64,000 bases of DNA from Phascolarctobacterium_A sp034086985 (GCA_034086985.1 JAXDZG010000003.1:48660-112659); one strand, 5' to 3'; positions 50,909 through 60,375 are shown, counted from the first letter of the stretch. The notes: generated from the letters alone by a model not told the origin. A program made the numbers and translations.

Positions 50909-53900
50909 TTAGTAATTACTCAGCTTCTTCATTGCTTCGCGTAGCTCCATAATAAAGATAGGCTCAACAACAACACCTTTTCCTGTTCTAGTTACCCTAG
51001 ATTCCAATTCATTGGCTACCTTATCAAAAATGTTAACCAAATCATTGGTGCCACGAGTATTGTTAAAGACAATATTCTTGCCATTGAAAAGATGATACTT
51101 ACCTACTTCATGGTTAAACACCTTGCAATAACGAACAAATCTATTCCTATTGGGATTGAAATCGACGGTAATTTGCAGTCTTCTGTTGGTGAAATTGTCA
51201 ACCGTAATCATCTTGTCATCAGAAGATTCTCCTCCCGCATCACTAGTGAAATACAGTTCACCGGAGATAACAGGATAGGATTTATTCTTATGTTTGTTAG
51301 CCTCCGCTTCAACATTACCACTGATTGACTGAGCATCATCAATATCATCGAAATCACTGTTACCATTGCCACCGAAATCACTGTCAAAATCGTTGTCAAA
51401 GCCACCGTTCAAACTGCCAAAGCCATCATCAGAATCTGTCATGAAGCCATCAGCATTTGCGGATGTATCTTCATTAGGTTTATTACCCTCACCACTAATA
51501 AGGCCAAAGGAAACCTCATGCTTCGGTAATTCAGATTGCTTAATGGAAGGATTAACACCAAATCCATTGAGTTCACTGCCTTTGATTTGCATGCAATCCA
51601 GCATACCCCAAACAATGCAATCTCTCAGGAATACCTTGAGCTTATCATTTTGGGCAAAGGCTCCTTTAGACGCCCAATCCAAAAGCTTAGAACCGTTACC
51701 GCCCACAAAGCAGTCAGGCAAGCCTCTATTTATTGTACAGTTAATTGTGCCGTCAGGATCCTTGCGCAAATGACCAATAATCTCGCCTGCATAGTAGAAG
51801 ATACCACCCAAGGCAAACGCAATATCACGCATTACAGTATTCAATTCCTGATACTGTCTGCCACTGAAAGCAGCAACACCCATGCCCTGAATCAATTCTT
51901 TTTCAGAATACTTCAGAATGGACTCCAATTCCAGTTCAAAGGTTTTCCAGCTTCCGGCATTTTCCTTAGCAGCCTGAGCCAGCTCGGTCAGCTTTTCAAA
52001 TTTTTCCCTTAGGCTTCTATTGTTTGCGCCTAAAGGACTCAATAAATCAGAAACTTTTCTATATTTAGTTTTTATGTAATTAGAGAAGATATCGGTACCA
52101 GCCAATTTAAAGGAGCATTGATGCCAATTTTTCAGTTGGTCATTACCATTATTGCCCTTCCAAACAGCTATATCTGTAGAGCCGCCACCAATATCAATGG
52201 TCAACAAGCCCTTAGAGAAAGCGTTAGCCCTATCATTCTCATCAACACCCTTTTGGAAGTAATCAGCCATGGACAAGCTTTCAGTTTTTTGACGCACATC
52301 TTCACTATTAGAAAGCGGAGCTATGTCATTCATAGCATCGACTAAGGTAGTAGTCCAGAACTTCTCATAGTTACTTTGCTTATCTTCGTCGTAAGCAGTG
52401 GGCCAGGAATATTGCCAGAATACTTTTTTGGCACCCTTCATTACAGCTTCAGCCATAGCCTGCATACAAAGCTGATGTACAAAAGCATGCATACGCTTTT
52501 CGTTAGTATCCTCTTCCTGCTTATTATCCCACTTAATATTACCCTTCAGTTCATCAATAACTACTAGATCATCAGATACATTTTGTCCATTTTCCAGATA
52601 ATAAATGTTGCCCCATACCAATGGTTGTTCGAAATTCTCAATCTGGTTTTCATCAGCCAAATTAAAATCATGGAAAATTGTACGAATAGAATTGGTGGTG
52701 ACACCTCTTACGGTTTCTGGCTGTTGGCTAGCCGGCAAGAAATATCTTCTTAAATCGTCTTTATTATCCTCCTTGACTCTAGTAACGGCAAAATGTCTGT
52801 CCTCAAAATGCATCTGCTCACGAATAGCATCATTACCGAAATTATTCGCATAATAAACAACAGAGTTAGTTGTACCAAAGTCAACACCAATGTAGCTAGT
52901 CCTTCTTTCATTACTATCTTTAGGAACTTCAAGATTAGCTTCATTCATACAAATTAAGCCTACAGGATCAGCCTGTTGTTTTTCAATATTTTTACATACG
53001 AAAATAGACGGGAATTTAGCACCGCGACGCAATCTAACCTTAATTTCTCTTGCTTTAATTTCAAAATTAAGGTTTTCTACTTTTTCACCATTTTCCAGCT
53101 TTTCATCTGTCCAGGCCGGTTCAATAGTCAGATTGGGCTCCAAAGCCGTACCAGTAAATACATAATACTGCTTCCAGCAATCTGCCTTAAAATTCGGCCA
53201 AATTTGTACGTTGGGAACAGCAGTACGTTTTACAATGTCTGCTTCTTCATATACCTTGGATAACAATACAGCTTGTTTTGTACCCTCAGAACCACAGCCA
53301 GAAAGCTCCACCAGCAAGGAAACCTTAATAGGACTATTGGAGCTCTCACGCTCAATAATGATATTCTTTACTAAATCCTCAGGAGCTATAAAATCCAATA
53401 CTTCTTTGCGTATGGGCAGAATAAATTCTTGTAAATTGTTTTTACCAAAGTCAAAGCAGAACTTGCCCTTGTACTCATCAGTTTCCGTCAAAGAATTGGG
53501 GAAAGGATTAGCGTTAGCGGCAAAGCCTGTAATATAGGCAATCTTATTGGTGAAAAAATCATCGGCAGTCCATAATTCTGCGCCATAATTAGCTAGCTTG
53601 CACTCCTCCAAAAACTGTCTCTTTTTGGCCTCATTACCAATCATTTCAATAGCACTGCCTAAATCGGTAGCACCAAAGCATACTATATTGCTAGCCTGCA
53701 TCTTCCATTGCTCAGCAATGGCCTTGTCAATAACAAGAATATGTCTCTTCTTCTTTTTATCGATGCAATCCAGTCGAATATTAGATAAATCTAGATCTTC
53801 TTTAGAGGAAGGAGTGGAGTAAACCTGGCTAAGCATACTACCGTAGCCTGTGATCACAAAATCCTTATCTTCATCAGTAAATACTAGCTTTTCAGGATCA

Positions 53901-54679
53901 TCCTCATCAGGAATTTCTTCCATGTTATAGCCTAAATCCTTGATATAATTCTTTAAGCATCCACTCATCTCTGTGGCCGTAGAAGTATTTCCCAAAGCAA
54001 CATTATTTCTAATTTTTTTGAGCCATTTAGCCAAAATATAGCGCTGTTGCTCACTTAACCATCCAGATACAACAGGCTCCTCACCCTTATCTGCTGCTTC
54101 CACTGCTTCCTGCTCAGAAATTTCCTTATTCTGGGAAGGGTCATGGAATTTTACTCCATCCCACCAGGGAGCATTCACACCAGCTCCAGAAATAGGATAA
54201 ATAATGGAGTTGGGCCATACCATAGCAATAGTTTTGCTGCCACTGCAAATCAAATGAATAGTGTCTCCACCAGGATAATTAGTGAACTCCTTATCCATAA
54301 GACGAGCAACAACCTTCAAAAAGGGATGGGTATTCTTATTATTATAAACAGGGGACCCTACCTTAGGCACCTTAATAGCTTTAATTTTTAAATTGAAGCG
54401 CATAACCTTGCGTAAGCCAATGATAGCTAAAACCGCTCTCCATTTGGTACGCTGGTCTTCCACGTCATCAATCAATTGGGCCTCGAAGGCCTTGGGGCCG
54501 GCCCAAATATCAGGAATAGAGGTAACATCAACCTTTTGCTTAAACTCTGACAAGTCGGTAACAAGGTCACCCAAGCTATTTTTAGTAGGAGAAGTCCATT
54601 TAGCGACATCAGAACCATTAGCAGTGCCTGCTTCAAACGCACAGTTGACTGCTTCAATAGGCAATAAAATCACAGACAT
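50909..54679 (-). CDS. Giant Hsp70/actin-fold ATPase (1256 aa)
   Basis: The 1256-residue protein has an Hsp70-type nucleotide domain in its second half: phosphate-1 SYIGVDFGTTNSVVYYAN (~593-610), phosphate-2 LLTIDIGGGSTDIAVWKG (~826-843) and an adenosine-type FVGGNGSKLLDW (~990). The first ~590 residues are not recognised and contain no membrane segment. After the ATPase comes an acidic Gly/Asp-rich linker (~1090-1140, for example GGFDNDFDSDFGGNGN) and a final ~110-residue beta-rich domain. There is no usual DnaK substrate-binding domain. It starts 3 bases after the tubulin-like stop, so the two are made together. Role: an ATP-driven partner of the tubulin-like protein (inference). Confidence 0.85.
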   Translation of the reverse strand: MSVILLPIEAVNCAFEAGTANGSDVAKWTSPTKNSLGDLVTDLSEFKQKVDVTSIPDIWAGPKAFEAQLIDDVEDQRTKWRAVLAIIGLRKVMRFNLKIKAIKVPKVGSPVYNNKNTHPFLKVVARLMDKEFTNYPGGDTIHLICSGSKTIAMVWPNSIIYPISGAGVNAPWWDGVKFHDPSQNKEISEQEAVEAADKGEEPVVSGWLSEQQRYILAKWLKKIRNNVALGNTSTATEMSGCLKNYIKDLGYNMEEIPDEDDPEKLVFTDEDKDFVITGYGSMLSQVYSTPSSKEDLDLSNIRLDCIDKKKKRHILVIDKAIAEQWKMQASNIVCFGATDLGSAIEMIGNEAKKRQFLEECKLANYGAELWTADDFFTNKIAYITGFAANANPFPNSLTETDEYKGKFCFDFGKNNLQEFILPIRKEVLDFIAPEDLVKNIIIERESSNSPIKVSLLVELSGCGSEGTKQAVLLSKVYEEADIVKRTAVPNVQIWPNFKADCWKQYYVFTGTALEPNLTIEPAWTDEKLENGEKVENLNFEIKAREIKVRLRRGAKFPSIFVCKNIEKQQADPVGLICMNEANLEVPKDSNERRTSYIGVDFGTTNSVVYYANNFGNDAIREQMHFEDRHFAVTRVKEDNKDDLRRYFLPASQQPETVRGVTTNSIRTIFHDFNLADENQIENFEQPLVWGNIYYLENGQNVSDDLVVIDELKGNIKWDNKQEEDTNEKRMHAFVHQLCMQAMAEAVMKGAKKVFWQYSWPTAYDEDKQSNYEKFWTTTLVDAMNDIAPLSNSEDVRQKTESLSMADYFQKGVDENDRANAFSKGLLTIDIGGGSTDIAVWKGNNGNDQLKNWHQCSFKLAGTDIFSNYIKTKYRKVSDLLSPLGANNRSLREKFEKLTELAQAAKENAGSWKTFELELESILKYSEKELIQGMGVAAFSGRQYQELNTVMRDIAFALGGIFYYAGEIIGHLRKDPDGTINCTINRGLPDCFVGGNGSKLLDWASKGAFAQNDKLKVFLRDCIVWGMLDCMQIKGSELNGFGVNPSIKQSELPKHEVSFGLISGEGNKPNEDTSANADGFMTDSDDGFGSLNGGFDNDFDSDFGGNGNSDFDDIDDAQSISGNVEAEANKHKNKSYPVISGELYFTSDAGGESSDDKMITVDNFTNRRLQITVDFNPNRNRFVRYCKVFNHEVGKYHLFNGKNIVFNNTRGTNDLVNIFDKVANELESRVTRTGKGVVVEPIFIMELREAMKKLSNY

Positions 54680-54682
54680 GGC

Positions 54683-56305
54683 TTATTTTACCTCCTTTCC
54701 ATCTTTGCACAAATCATAAACCATTGCCAGCATAGGCTTTACACCCTTAGCTTCAGCATCAGAATTAACCATCTGCTGCAGGAAATTATTTTCTCCACCA
54801 TCAAAGGTAGTATTAGCCTTCTCTACAAAAATTTCCTCCGGCTTAATTACTTTACTACCCTCTGCTGCAGTTAAGTTTTCCTCATAGGTTTTACTATCAT
54901 CGTAAGCATAGGTACCCTCATTAATGAGCTTGCCACAGCGCAGCATGGCAGGTTCTTCGCTGTAAGTGAAGTCCTTCAACCAATCCAAGAATTTTACGCA
55001 GTACTCCTCGAAAGCTACAATAATCTTATGGTTTTCATCTGTAATATAGGCCTGATCTTCTTCTTTTTTGAAAAGAGATTTCAGCTTACTGCGCACAGGC
55101 CTAATCTCATGCAAGAAACCACTAATCCAATCATTGTCCTTATACTTTTCTTCATCCTGATAGCATTCCTCCAGCTTAGGATAAACCATGGATCTATACA
55201 TATAGGCCATGCGAATAAATGTCTTCAATTTTGCTTCAATGTCACAGCCAGAATAAACAGGGGGCAAATCCTTCCAAGTAAAATCATTGCCCAACATAGC
55301 CAGCATATAGCATTTAGCTTCTTCAAAATATTTATCCTTGCTATCCTTATTGAAGAATTCTAAAGCAGCCAAAGCGGCCAACATCTCTAAGAAATGCGCC
55401 TTGTTCCTTTGATCGGCACGACCAGGTTTATATTTATCAATATTAACAAACTGTTTATCACCCAACAGATAAACAGCATCAAATACATCGCCTACCAAAT
55501 CACTGGTATCATAATAATTCAAAGCAGCATAGGTGCTGGCCAAGAACTTACCAGAATCAGGCACAATAATTCTCTTGGTCGGATCGTTAGGATCTACCAT
55601 ATCTGCCTCAGAAGCTTTAGGGAAAGTGAAGTAAGGCAACATCAAGCAGCCAGCCATTCTAATTCTGCAATCCTTCTTGATGTTTTTACTATCAGGATTA
55701 TTATTAGCCGCTTTATCGTTGAAATACTTTCTAATGATCTTGGCAATATTGGGGAAGCCAGCTGCACCGGTTCCACCAAAAACAGAGCCAAAGAAGAAAA
55801 TTCTTGCCTCTTGCTCACCAATATCATTGACCATGCTTTTCCACACAGAGCCATCCTCATCCATATTCATATTAGCACCGATAACGGCTGCACCAATAGA
55901 AGGATGGGCGCGGAAGCCCTCCGTAAGGCTAGTATTCTGCTCTTCTTCAGAGAACAACACATCGAACAAGCAGTCTAGATTTTCTGCTTTGACATCCATG
56001 TTAGGACGATCAAAAATAGTCAACAAATTGGCATTAGAGCCATCAGGTACGGGATTCCAGGTTATTTCCTCAGGAGACAGGGGATTCTTGAAAAAGTTAT
56101 TCTCCTGGGATGCACCCCTATAAGCATTAATGTATGCAGCAACTGTATTCTTGGTTTTGGCAAGATTACCATTGCTTGCATCAGGATCCACATAAATTAT
56201 TTTAATTTCACCACGATTTTTCATCAATCCGGCAGCATTCATATGTACAAATGCCTCTAAGCATTTAGCACCTGTTCCACCTATACTAATCAAATAATAT
56301 TTCAT
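54683..56305 (-). CDS. Tubulin/FtsZ-like GTPase (Tubulin_2-like)
   Basis: The 540-residue protein begins MKYYLISIGGTGAKCLEAFVHMNAAG, a Rossmann start with the GGTGAK phosphate turn, and near residue 175 has IFFFGSVFGGTGAAGFPNIAKIIR, the tubulin T4 signature GGTGxxG. KIIYVDPDASNGNLAKT after strand 2 fits a T2-like element. It is longer than FtsZ (~380) and has no FtsZ C-terminal tail. It matches the prokaryotic tubulin-like group described from comparative genomics as neighbours of vWA proteins and predicted to act in membrane remodelling. Neighbours here are a membrane protein upstream and the Hsp70-fold protein downstream. Confidence 0.82.
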   Translation of the reverse strand: MKYYLISIGGTGAKCLEAFVHMNAAGLMKNRGEIKIIYVDPDASNGNLAKTKNTVAAYINAYRGASQENNFFKNPLSPEEITWNPVPDGSNANLLTIFDRPNMDVKAENLDCLFDVLFSEEEQNTSLTEGFRAHPSIGAAVIGANMNMDEDGSVWKSMVNDIGEQEARIFFFGSVFGGTGAAGFPNIAKIIRKYFNDKAANNNPDSKNIKKDCRIRMAGCLMLPYFTFPKASEADMVDPNDPTKRIIVPDSGKFLASTYAALNYYDTSDLVGDVFDAVYLLGDKQFVNIDKYKPGRADQRNKAHFLEMLAALAALEFFNKDSKDKYFEEAKCYMLAMLGNDFTWKDLPPVYSGCDIEAKLKTFIRMAYMYRSMVYPKLEECYQDEEKYKDNDWISGFLHEIRPVRSKLKSLFKKEEDQAYITDENHKIIVAFEEYCVKFLDWLKDFTYSEEPAMLRCGKLINEGTYAYDDSKTYEENLTAAEGSKVIKPEEIFVEKANTTFDGGENNFLQQMVNSDAEAKGVKPMLAMVYDLCKDGKEVK

Positions 56306-56323
56306 CTTTATCTGCTCCCCTTA

Positions 56324-56740
56324 TCAACCGAACGGCGGATATTTTCTGCCTGCCGCAGGAGTACCCAAGCAAGCAGCAATAATGTAAACTAAAAGGCCAG
56401 CTAAAAGAGTAAGTACGTAGTTTACACCTGCATCTCCGGCACCTAAGAACATCAGGTAACCCATACCAGCGCCACCAACTACCAAAGGCAATGCCATCAA
56501 GCTACGATACTTTGTACCTAAGCTGCCACGTCCACCATAATTTCGAGCAGAACTAAACCACATACTAGCTGCCACAGCACCTGCCACACAAACAATGGCA
56601 CCGATAATCATATACTGCAAAGCATAGCTATCCTGGGTCATTCTTCCAGGAGGTACAATATCATGTAGATTGCCCCACGCTGCGAAAAATAACAACCAAA
56701 CACCCACTAATGCACCCATGATTGCTGCCATAATAAACAC
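56324..56740 (-). CDS. Small polytopic membrane protein
   Basis: The 138-residue protein has four hydrophobic segments (~3-22, ~43-63, ~83-103, ~108-127), a glycine-rich cytoplasmic loop (SSARNYGGRGSLGTKYRSL) and a short tail GRKYPPFG. No known family. Placed between the lipoprotein and tubulin-like genes at 18-base gaps, it may be the membrane anchor for the tubulin-like protein. Confidence 0.7.
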   Translation of the reverse strand: MFIMAAIMGALVGVWLLFFAAWGNLHDIVPPGRMTQDSYALQYMIIGAIVCVAGAVAASMWFSSARNYGGRGSLGTKYRSLMALPLVVGGAGMGYLMFLGAGDAGVNYVLTLLAGLLVYIIAACLGTPAAGRKYPPFG

Positions 56741-56758
56741 TCTCCTTTATACTTATAA

Positions 56759-58189
56759 TTATTCGATATCCAGATAGAATACTATGTTACGCATACCAGG
56801 CTTATCCTGCATGTAATGCTTATCCGCAACCAACTTAGTAAATGCAGAAATGCTCTGGGTCTTTTGTCCTATTTCAGCATCGCTGCCGGGTACTCTGTTT
56901 TCGTCAAAATTCCAAGCATCGAAAACATTCTGACTATTAACATAGTCTTCACGAGAAGTAAATAGGCCTAAAGTAACTTTATATTTGCCTTCGTTATCCT
57001 TTTTAGCATCAACAGATAAATCTACTGTAGACTTAATGTCCGCACCATCATAGGCCAAATTCACTGTGCCAGTAACCAAATCCTTGTTATCAACCTTTTT
57101 AAATGTTGCCTTATCATCAAAGAAAAAGCTCAAAATTTTATCTACTATACCCTGATTACTGTCATTAGTCAGCTTCTCCAAGTTGATTACTTCAACATCG
57201 TAATCATGTGGAATGCCAACAGGTAATTTTTTACCCACTAAAACAAGCTTATCCTTTACCTTATCACCGGACTTAGCTTTAATATGGATAATGCCATCCT
57301 TTGCCTTGCCATCCTTATCGCCCTTATTTTGGAATCCACCCTTGGTCTTACCAAAAGCTTCACCTAAGGACAGAGCATTGTTATGGCCATATTCATTCGT
57401 AAACAGGCTAACCTTTAAGTCAGAAAACTTTCGTTGTATCTCATAAGCAAACACCTTAACATCTACGTCATTACCGATAACCAGCATATACAATGGTCTA
57501 TAGGTACCAACATTCCCCTCTTCCGAGCTATACTCTACCGGTGCATGGTTAGCTACATCGTAAATCTTACCCTTGAATTGACTTTTTACGCCAATAATGG
57601 CAAAGCTCCTATCAGCTTGATTGCCAAAGCATTTTGACTCCAAAGCATTACTTAGGCTAGTATAATGCTGATTAGTTTGGAACAAATCGGTAATAATAAT
57701 GCTTAAGTTTCTATTGTCAGTATCCTTAATTACATTGTCAAGACGAGTATCTTTGTCCTGATAAAAGTCTTCTTTCTCAAATTTTAAGAACTCTTCACCG
57801 TTAAAGGGTACATAGGAATCGCCAAAGCGTATGAACTCAATTTTATTGCTTTTCCACCTGGCATGGAATAAAGGCTCCAAGCTTTTAATAATATCCTTAT
57901 AAACAGAAGGAGCAGTTTTATTGGTATAACCAGCCATCGAAGCAGTACCATCCACATAAACCTTAACCGACATATTTTCGGTAACGGCAACTGTATTTAA
58001 ATAGGAATAAGCAGTCAATGCCTTACCATAACTGGTTGGAAGCGCATCGGGTGTTCCGGTAGTAGTAGTAGTAGTAGTAGTAACGGTGGATGTCTTTTCC
58101 TTTTTAGCATCCTCCCAGGGCATTTTACAAGCAGTCAAAGTCAAGCAAAAAGTTGCAACAGCCAAACTTGCCATAAATTTTTTTAACAC
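56759..58189 (-). CDS. Lipoprotein with von Willebrand factor A-like domain
   Basis: The 476-residue protein has a lipoprotein signal MLKKFMASLAVATFCLTLTAC (lipobox LTAC), a poly-Thr linker (TVTTTTTTTTG), then a vWA-like domain: VKVYVDGTASMAGY holds a DxTxS MIDAS-type metal site, followed by IEFIRFGD, SIIITDLFQ and FAIIGVKS. The C-terminal ~170 residues include a beta domain. I set the start at the GTG at 58189, since AAAAGGAG lies 11 bases upstream and inside the longer frame. It is the first gene of the locus and puts the vWA domain outside the inner membrane, unlike the cytoplasmic tubulin-like and Hsp70-like proteins. Confidence 0.8.
   Translation of the reverse strand: MLKKFMASLAVATFCLTLTACKMPWEDAKKEKTSTVTTTTTTTTGTPDALPTSYGKALTAYSYLNTVAVTENMSVKVYVDGTASMAGYTNKTAPSVYKDIIKSLEPLFHARWKSNKIEFIRFGDSYVPFNGEEFLKFEKEDFYQDKDTRLDNVIKDTDNRNLSIIITDLFQTNQHYTSLSNALESKCFGNQADRSFAIIGVKSQFKGKIYDVANHAPVEYSSEEGNVGTYRPLYMLVIGNDVDVKVFAYEIQRKFSDLKVSLFTNEYGHNNALSLGEAFGKTKGGFQNKGDKDGKAKDGIIHIKAKSGDKVKDKLVLVGKKLPVGIPHDYDVEVINLEKLTNDSNQGIVDKILSFFFDDKATFKKVDNKDLVTGTVNLAYDGADIKSTVDLSVDAKKDNEGKYKVTLGLFTSREDYVNSQNVFDAWNFDENRVPGSDAEIGQKTQSISAFTKLVADKHYMQDKPGMRNIVFYLDIE
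58061..58081. repeat. Seven tandem AGT triplets (Thr codons ACT) in the lipoprotein gene
   Basis: The triplet run codes for threonines just after the lipobox. Slippage would change only linker length, not frame. Confidence 0.9.
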
Positions 58190-58271
58190 AATATATGACA
58201 CTCCTTTTCTGTGGTATTGGGACATTTTTACAAAGCGAGATTAGTATTTCGGATACACATCTACGTCTATC

Positions 58272-58300
58272 ATTATACCAAATTCAATTTTATTTTTCAA
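58272..58300 (-). promoter_or_regulatory. Sigma-A promoter of the vWA-tubulin-Hsp70 locus
   Basis: TTGAAA (58295-58300) and a perfect TATAAT (58272-58277) on the minus strand are 17 bases apart. The leader to the GTG start is about 75 bases. Confidence 0.8.
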
Positions 58301-58348
58301 TCTAGACACATTTATTATTTCAGGAGTTTTTCCGATTCCCATAAAGGC

Positions 58349-58394
58349 AAAAAGTTCCTCGAATAACACTTTTGTGCATTTCTAGGAACTTTTT
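58349..58394 (-). terminator. Terminator hairpin after thiC
   Basis: AAAAAGTTCCT (58349-58359) pairs with AGGAACTTTTT (58384-58394) over a 24-base loop. It separates thiC from the vWA locus promoter. Confidence 0.7.
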
Positions 58395-58452
58395 GAGTGG
58401 ATTACTAGACAATATCTAATTGTTCTTTACTTGAGCGTTAATTTGAACCCTC

Positions 58453-59754
58453 TCATTTTTTACGCATATGCTCTTCCAAATACTGGCCCACGATTTTAAC
58501 AGCGCAATAATCGCCGCACATGGAGCAAGCCTCATCATCGCTCTTATTCTTACGCTGGCGATATTCGGTAGCCTTAACCGGGTCGATGGCTAGACGTAGC
58601 TGCTCAGGCCAATCCAGGACCTTGCGAGCCTTAGCCATAGCCAAATCCCATTCCCAAGCCTGCTTATTGCCCTTAGCCAAGTCAGCAGCATGGGCTGCGA
58701 TGCGTGCTGCGATAACGCCCTCACGCACATCCTGCAAATCAGGTAAGCCTAAATGCTCAGCAGGAGTTACATAGCACAGGAAATCCGCTCCGCTCACCGC
58801 TGCCAGGGTTCCGCCAATAGCGCTAGTAATATGGTCATAGCCAGGAGCAACATCGGTTACTAGGGGCCCTAACACATAGAAGGGAGCGCCGTGACACAGG
58901 CGCTTTTGTAGCTGCATATTGGCCGCGATTTGGTTATAGGGCACATGACCGGGGCCCTCAACCATGACCTGCACGCCCTTATCCCAAGCGCGCTGGGTCA
59001 GCTCGCCCAAATTCAGCAGCTCCTGGATTTGAGCGCGGTCAGTAGCGTCAGCAATGCAGCCGGGGCGCAGTCCATCGCCCAGAGAAATGGTCACATCATA
59101 TTCAGCGCAGATATCAAGAATTTCATCATAGTATTCGTAAAGAGGATTTTCCTTATCATTGTGCAGCATCCAGCCAGTGATAAAGGAGCCGCCGCGGCTG
59201 ACAACGTCCATGACGCGGCCCTCGTCAATCAAAGCCTTGAGCACATTCTTATTGATACCACAGTGAATAGTCATAAAGTCCGCACCATCAGCAGCCTGTT
59301 GGCGAATAACATCAAAAATATCTTCCTTGGTCATCTCCACCACAGCGCCACGCTTCAAAATGGTCTCCACAGTAACCTGATACATAGGCACCGTGCCCAC
59401 CATAACAGTGGAAGCGCCGATGATAGCTTGACGGGAGGCACTGATATTGTTACCAGTGGATAGATCCATGACGGAGTCAGCGCCAGCTTCGATAGCAGCT
59501 GCCAACTTCTGCAGCTCCGGCTCCGGATCGGGGAAGCTAGATGATGTACCAATGTTCGCATTAACCTTGACCTTTAAGCCCTGGCCTACGCCACGAGGAA
59601 TGATATTCTTGTGATTGATATTGCAGGGAATGGCGATGGTACCTTGAGCCACACCCTCACGAATAAATTCAGGAGTTACCTGCTCCTGCTCAGCTACAAT
59701 TTTCATTGCTTCCGTGATGATACCCTGTCTTGCCAATTGCATTTGTGTTGCCAT
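58453..59754 (-). CDS. thiC: Phosphomethylpyrimidine synthase
   Basis: The 433-residue radical SAM enzyme turns 5-aminoimidazole ribotide into the pyrimidine part of thiamine. Motifs: TQMQLARQGIITEAM, NIGTSSSFPDPEPELQKL, EGPGHVPYNQI, VLGPLVTDVAPGYDHITSAIG, and the C-terminal iron-sulfur site CSMCGDYCAVK. It is the short form lacking the long N-terminal extension of proteobacterial and plant ThiC. Expression is under the TPP riboswitch just upstream. RBS: AGGAGGC 3' of the riboswitch terminator. Confidence 0.97.
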   Translation of the reverse strand: MATQMQLARQGIITEAMKIVAEQEQVTPEFIREGVAQGTIAIPCNINHKNIIPRGVGQGLKVKVNANIGTSSSFPDPEPELQKLAAAIEAGADSVMDLSTGNNISASRQAIIGASTVMVGTVPMYQVTVETILKRGAVVEMTKEDIFDVIRQQAADGADFMTIHCGINKNVLKALIDEGRVMDVVSRGGSFITGWMLHNDKENPLYEYYDEILDICAEYDVTISLGDGLRPGCIADATDRAQIQELLNLGELTQRAWDKGVQVMVEGPGHVPYNQIAANMQLQKRLCHGAPFYVLGPLVTDVAPGYDHITSAIGGTLAAVSGADFLCYVTPAEHLGLPDLQDVREGVIAARIAAHAADLAKGNKQAWEWDLAMAKARKVLDWPEQLRLAIDPVKATEYRQRKNKSDDEACSMCGDYCAVKIVGQYLEEHMRKK

Positions 59755-59795
59755 ATTTTTGCCTCCTTACATACGCTTAACCTGTACGCCAGCAA

Positions 59796-59827
59796 TAAAA
59801 AAGCTGTCGCTTCTTCCTGCGACAGCT
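59796..59827 (-). terminator. Intrinsic terminator of the TPP riboswitch
   Basis: AGCTGTCGC (59802-59810) and GCGACAGCT (59819-59827) form a 9-bp perfect stem, followed on the minus strand by TTTTTT. It sits between aptamer and thiC start. Confidence 0.9.
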
Positions 59828-59842
59828 AGTCTTTTTACAACT

Positions 59843-59928
59843 TCGCTTTCCTACGCCGGTACTAACCGTCTCAGGTTCAAAGGGTCGGAACTCTCCTCTC
59901 AGCAGCCACCTTGCTGCGCCCCTAGCGC
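59843..59928 (-). ncRNA. TPP (thi-box) riboswitch
   Basis: Read on the minus strand: AGGGGCGC, GGCTGCTGAGA, GACCCTTTGAACCTGA and GTACCGGCGTAGGAAAGC, all conserved thi-box elements in order. With the terminator that follows it should shut off thiC when thiamine pyrophosphate is plentiful. Edges are approximate. Confidence 0.97.
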
Positions 59929-60095
59929 TTTTTTCAACTGCTTATACTTTAACACTAAAAGCTATTTTAAGCAAGCAAAACCCTCCTAGTAGCTTCAAAA
60001 ACATAAATTTCTCCTGTTAATTTACTTGATAGGTGTAAACTTTCTAACACAATGGAAGCAAAACAAGTATACACGAATAATTTCTTGAATTTCAC

Positions 60096-60123
60096 TTGAC
60101 TCCCTTCGTAAAAGTGTTATAAT
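60096..60123 (+). promoter_or_regulatory. Sigma-A promoter of the serine operon
   Basis: TTGACT (60096-60101) and a perfect TATAAT (60118-60123) are 16 bases apart; transcription would start near 60130. Between the TPP riboswitch and this box (59930-60095) I see only AT-rich sequence that must contain the thiC promoter. Confidence 0.8.
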
Positions 60124-60149
60124 TCACTTTAATATCAATATTGCAACGC

Positions 60150-60348
60150 TATGAAGGAGAAGCAGCCTGTTGAGCTTTCAGAAAGCTGTCGGTTGATGCA
60201 AGACAGCAGCAAGGCATACCTGTTCCGCTCCGGAGCGGCAAATGATGAATTTGACGGGCTCGCCCGATACAGCGAAGGAAAGATGGCCTTTGGCAAATTG
60301 GGTGGCACCGCGAGCAGTTCTCGTCCCATGTGGGATGGGAGCTTTTTT
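60150..60348 (+). ncRNA. T-box leader: Stem I, first antiterminator and terminator
   Basis: The T-box sequence GGGTGGCACCGCG is at 60300-60312, followed by a GTCCCA/TGGGA-type terminator hairpin and T6 (60343-60348). A Stem-I-like region spans ~60156-60231: GGAG (60156-60159) pairs with CTCC (60228-60231) and CAG (60163-60165) with CTG (60220-60222), leaving TTCCG on the 3' side. The UCC at 60224-60226 followed by G is a candidate serine specifier. Downstream CGGGC/GCCCG (60255-60266) may be Stem III. Uncharged tRNA-Ser would then allow read-through into serC. Confidence 0.85.
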
Positions 60349-60375
60349 ATTTGTGTTACTTAGCCTAGGCAATTT

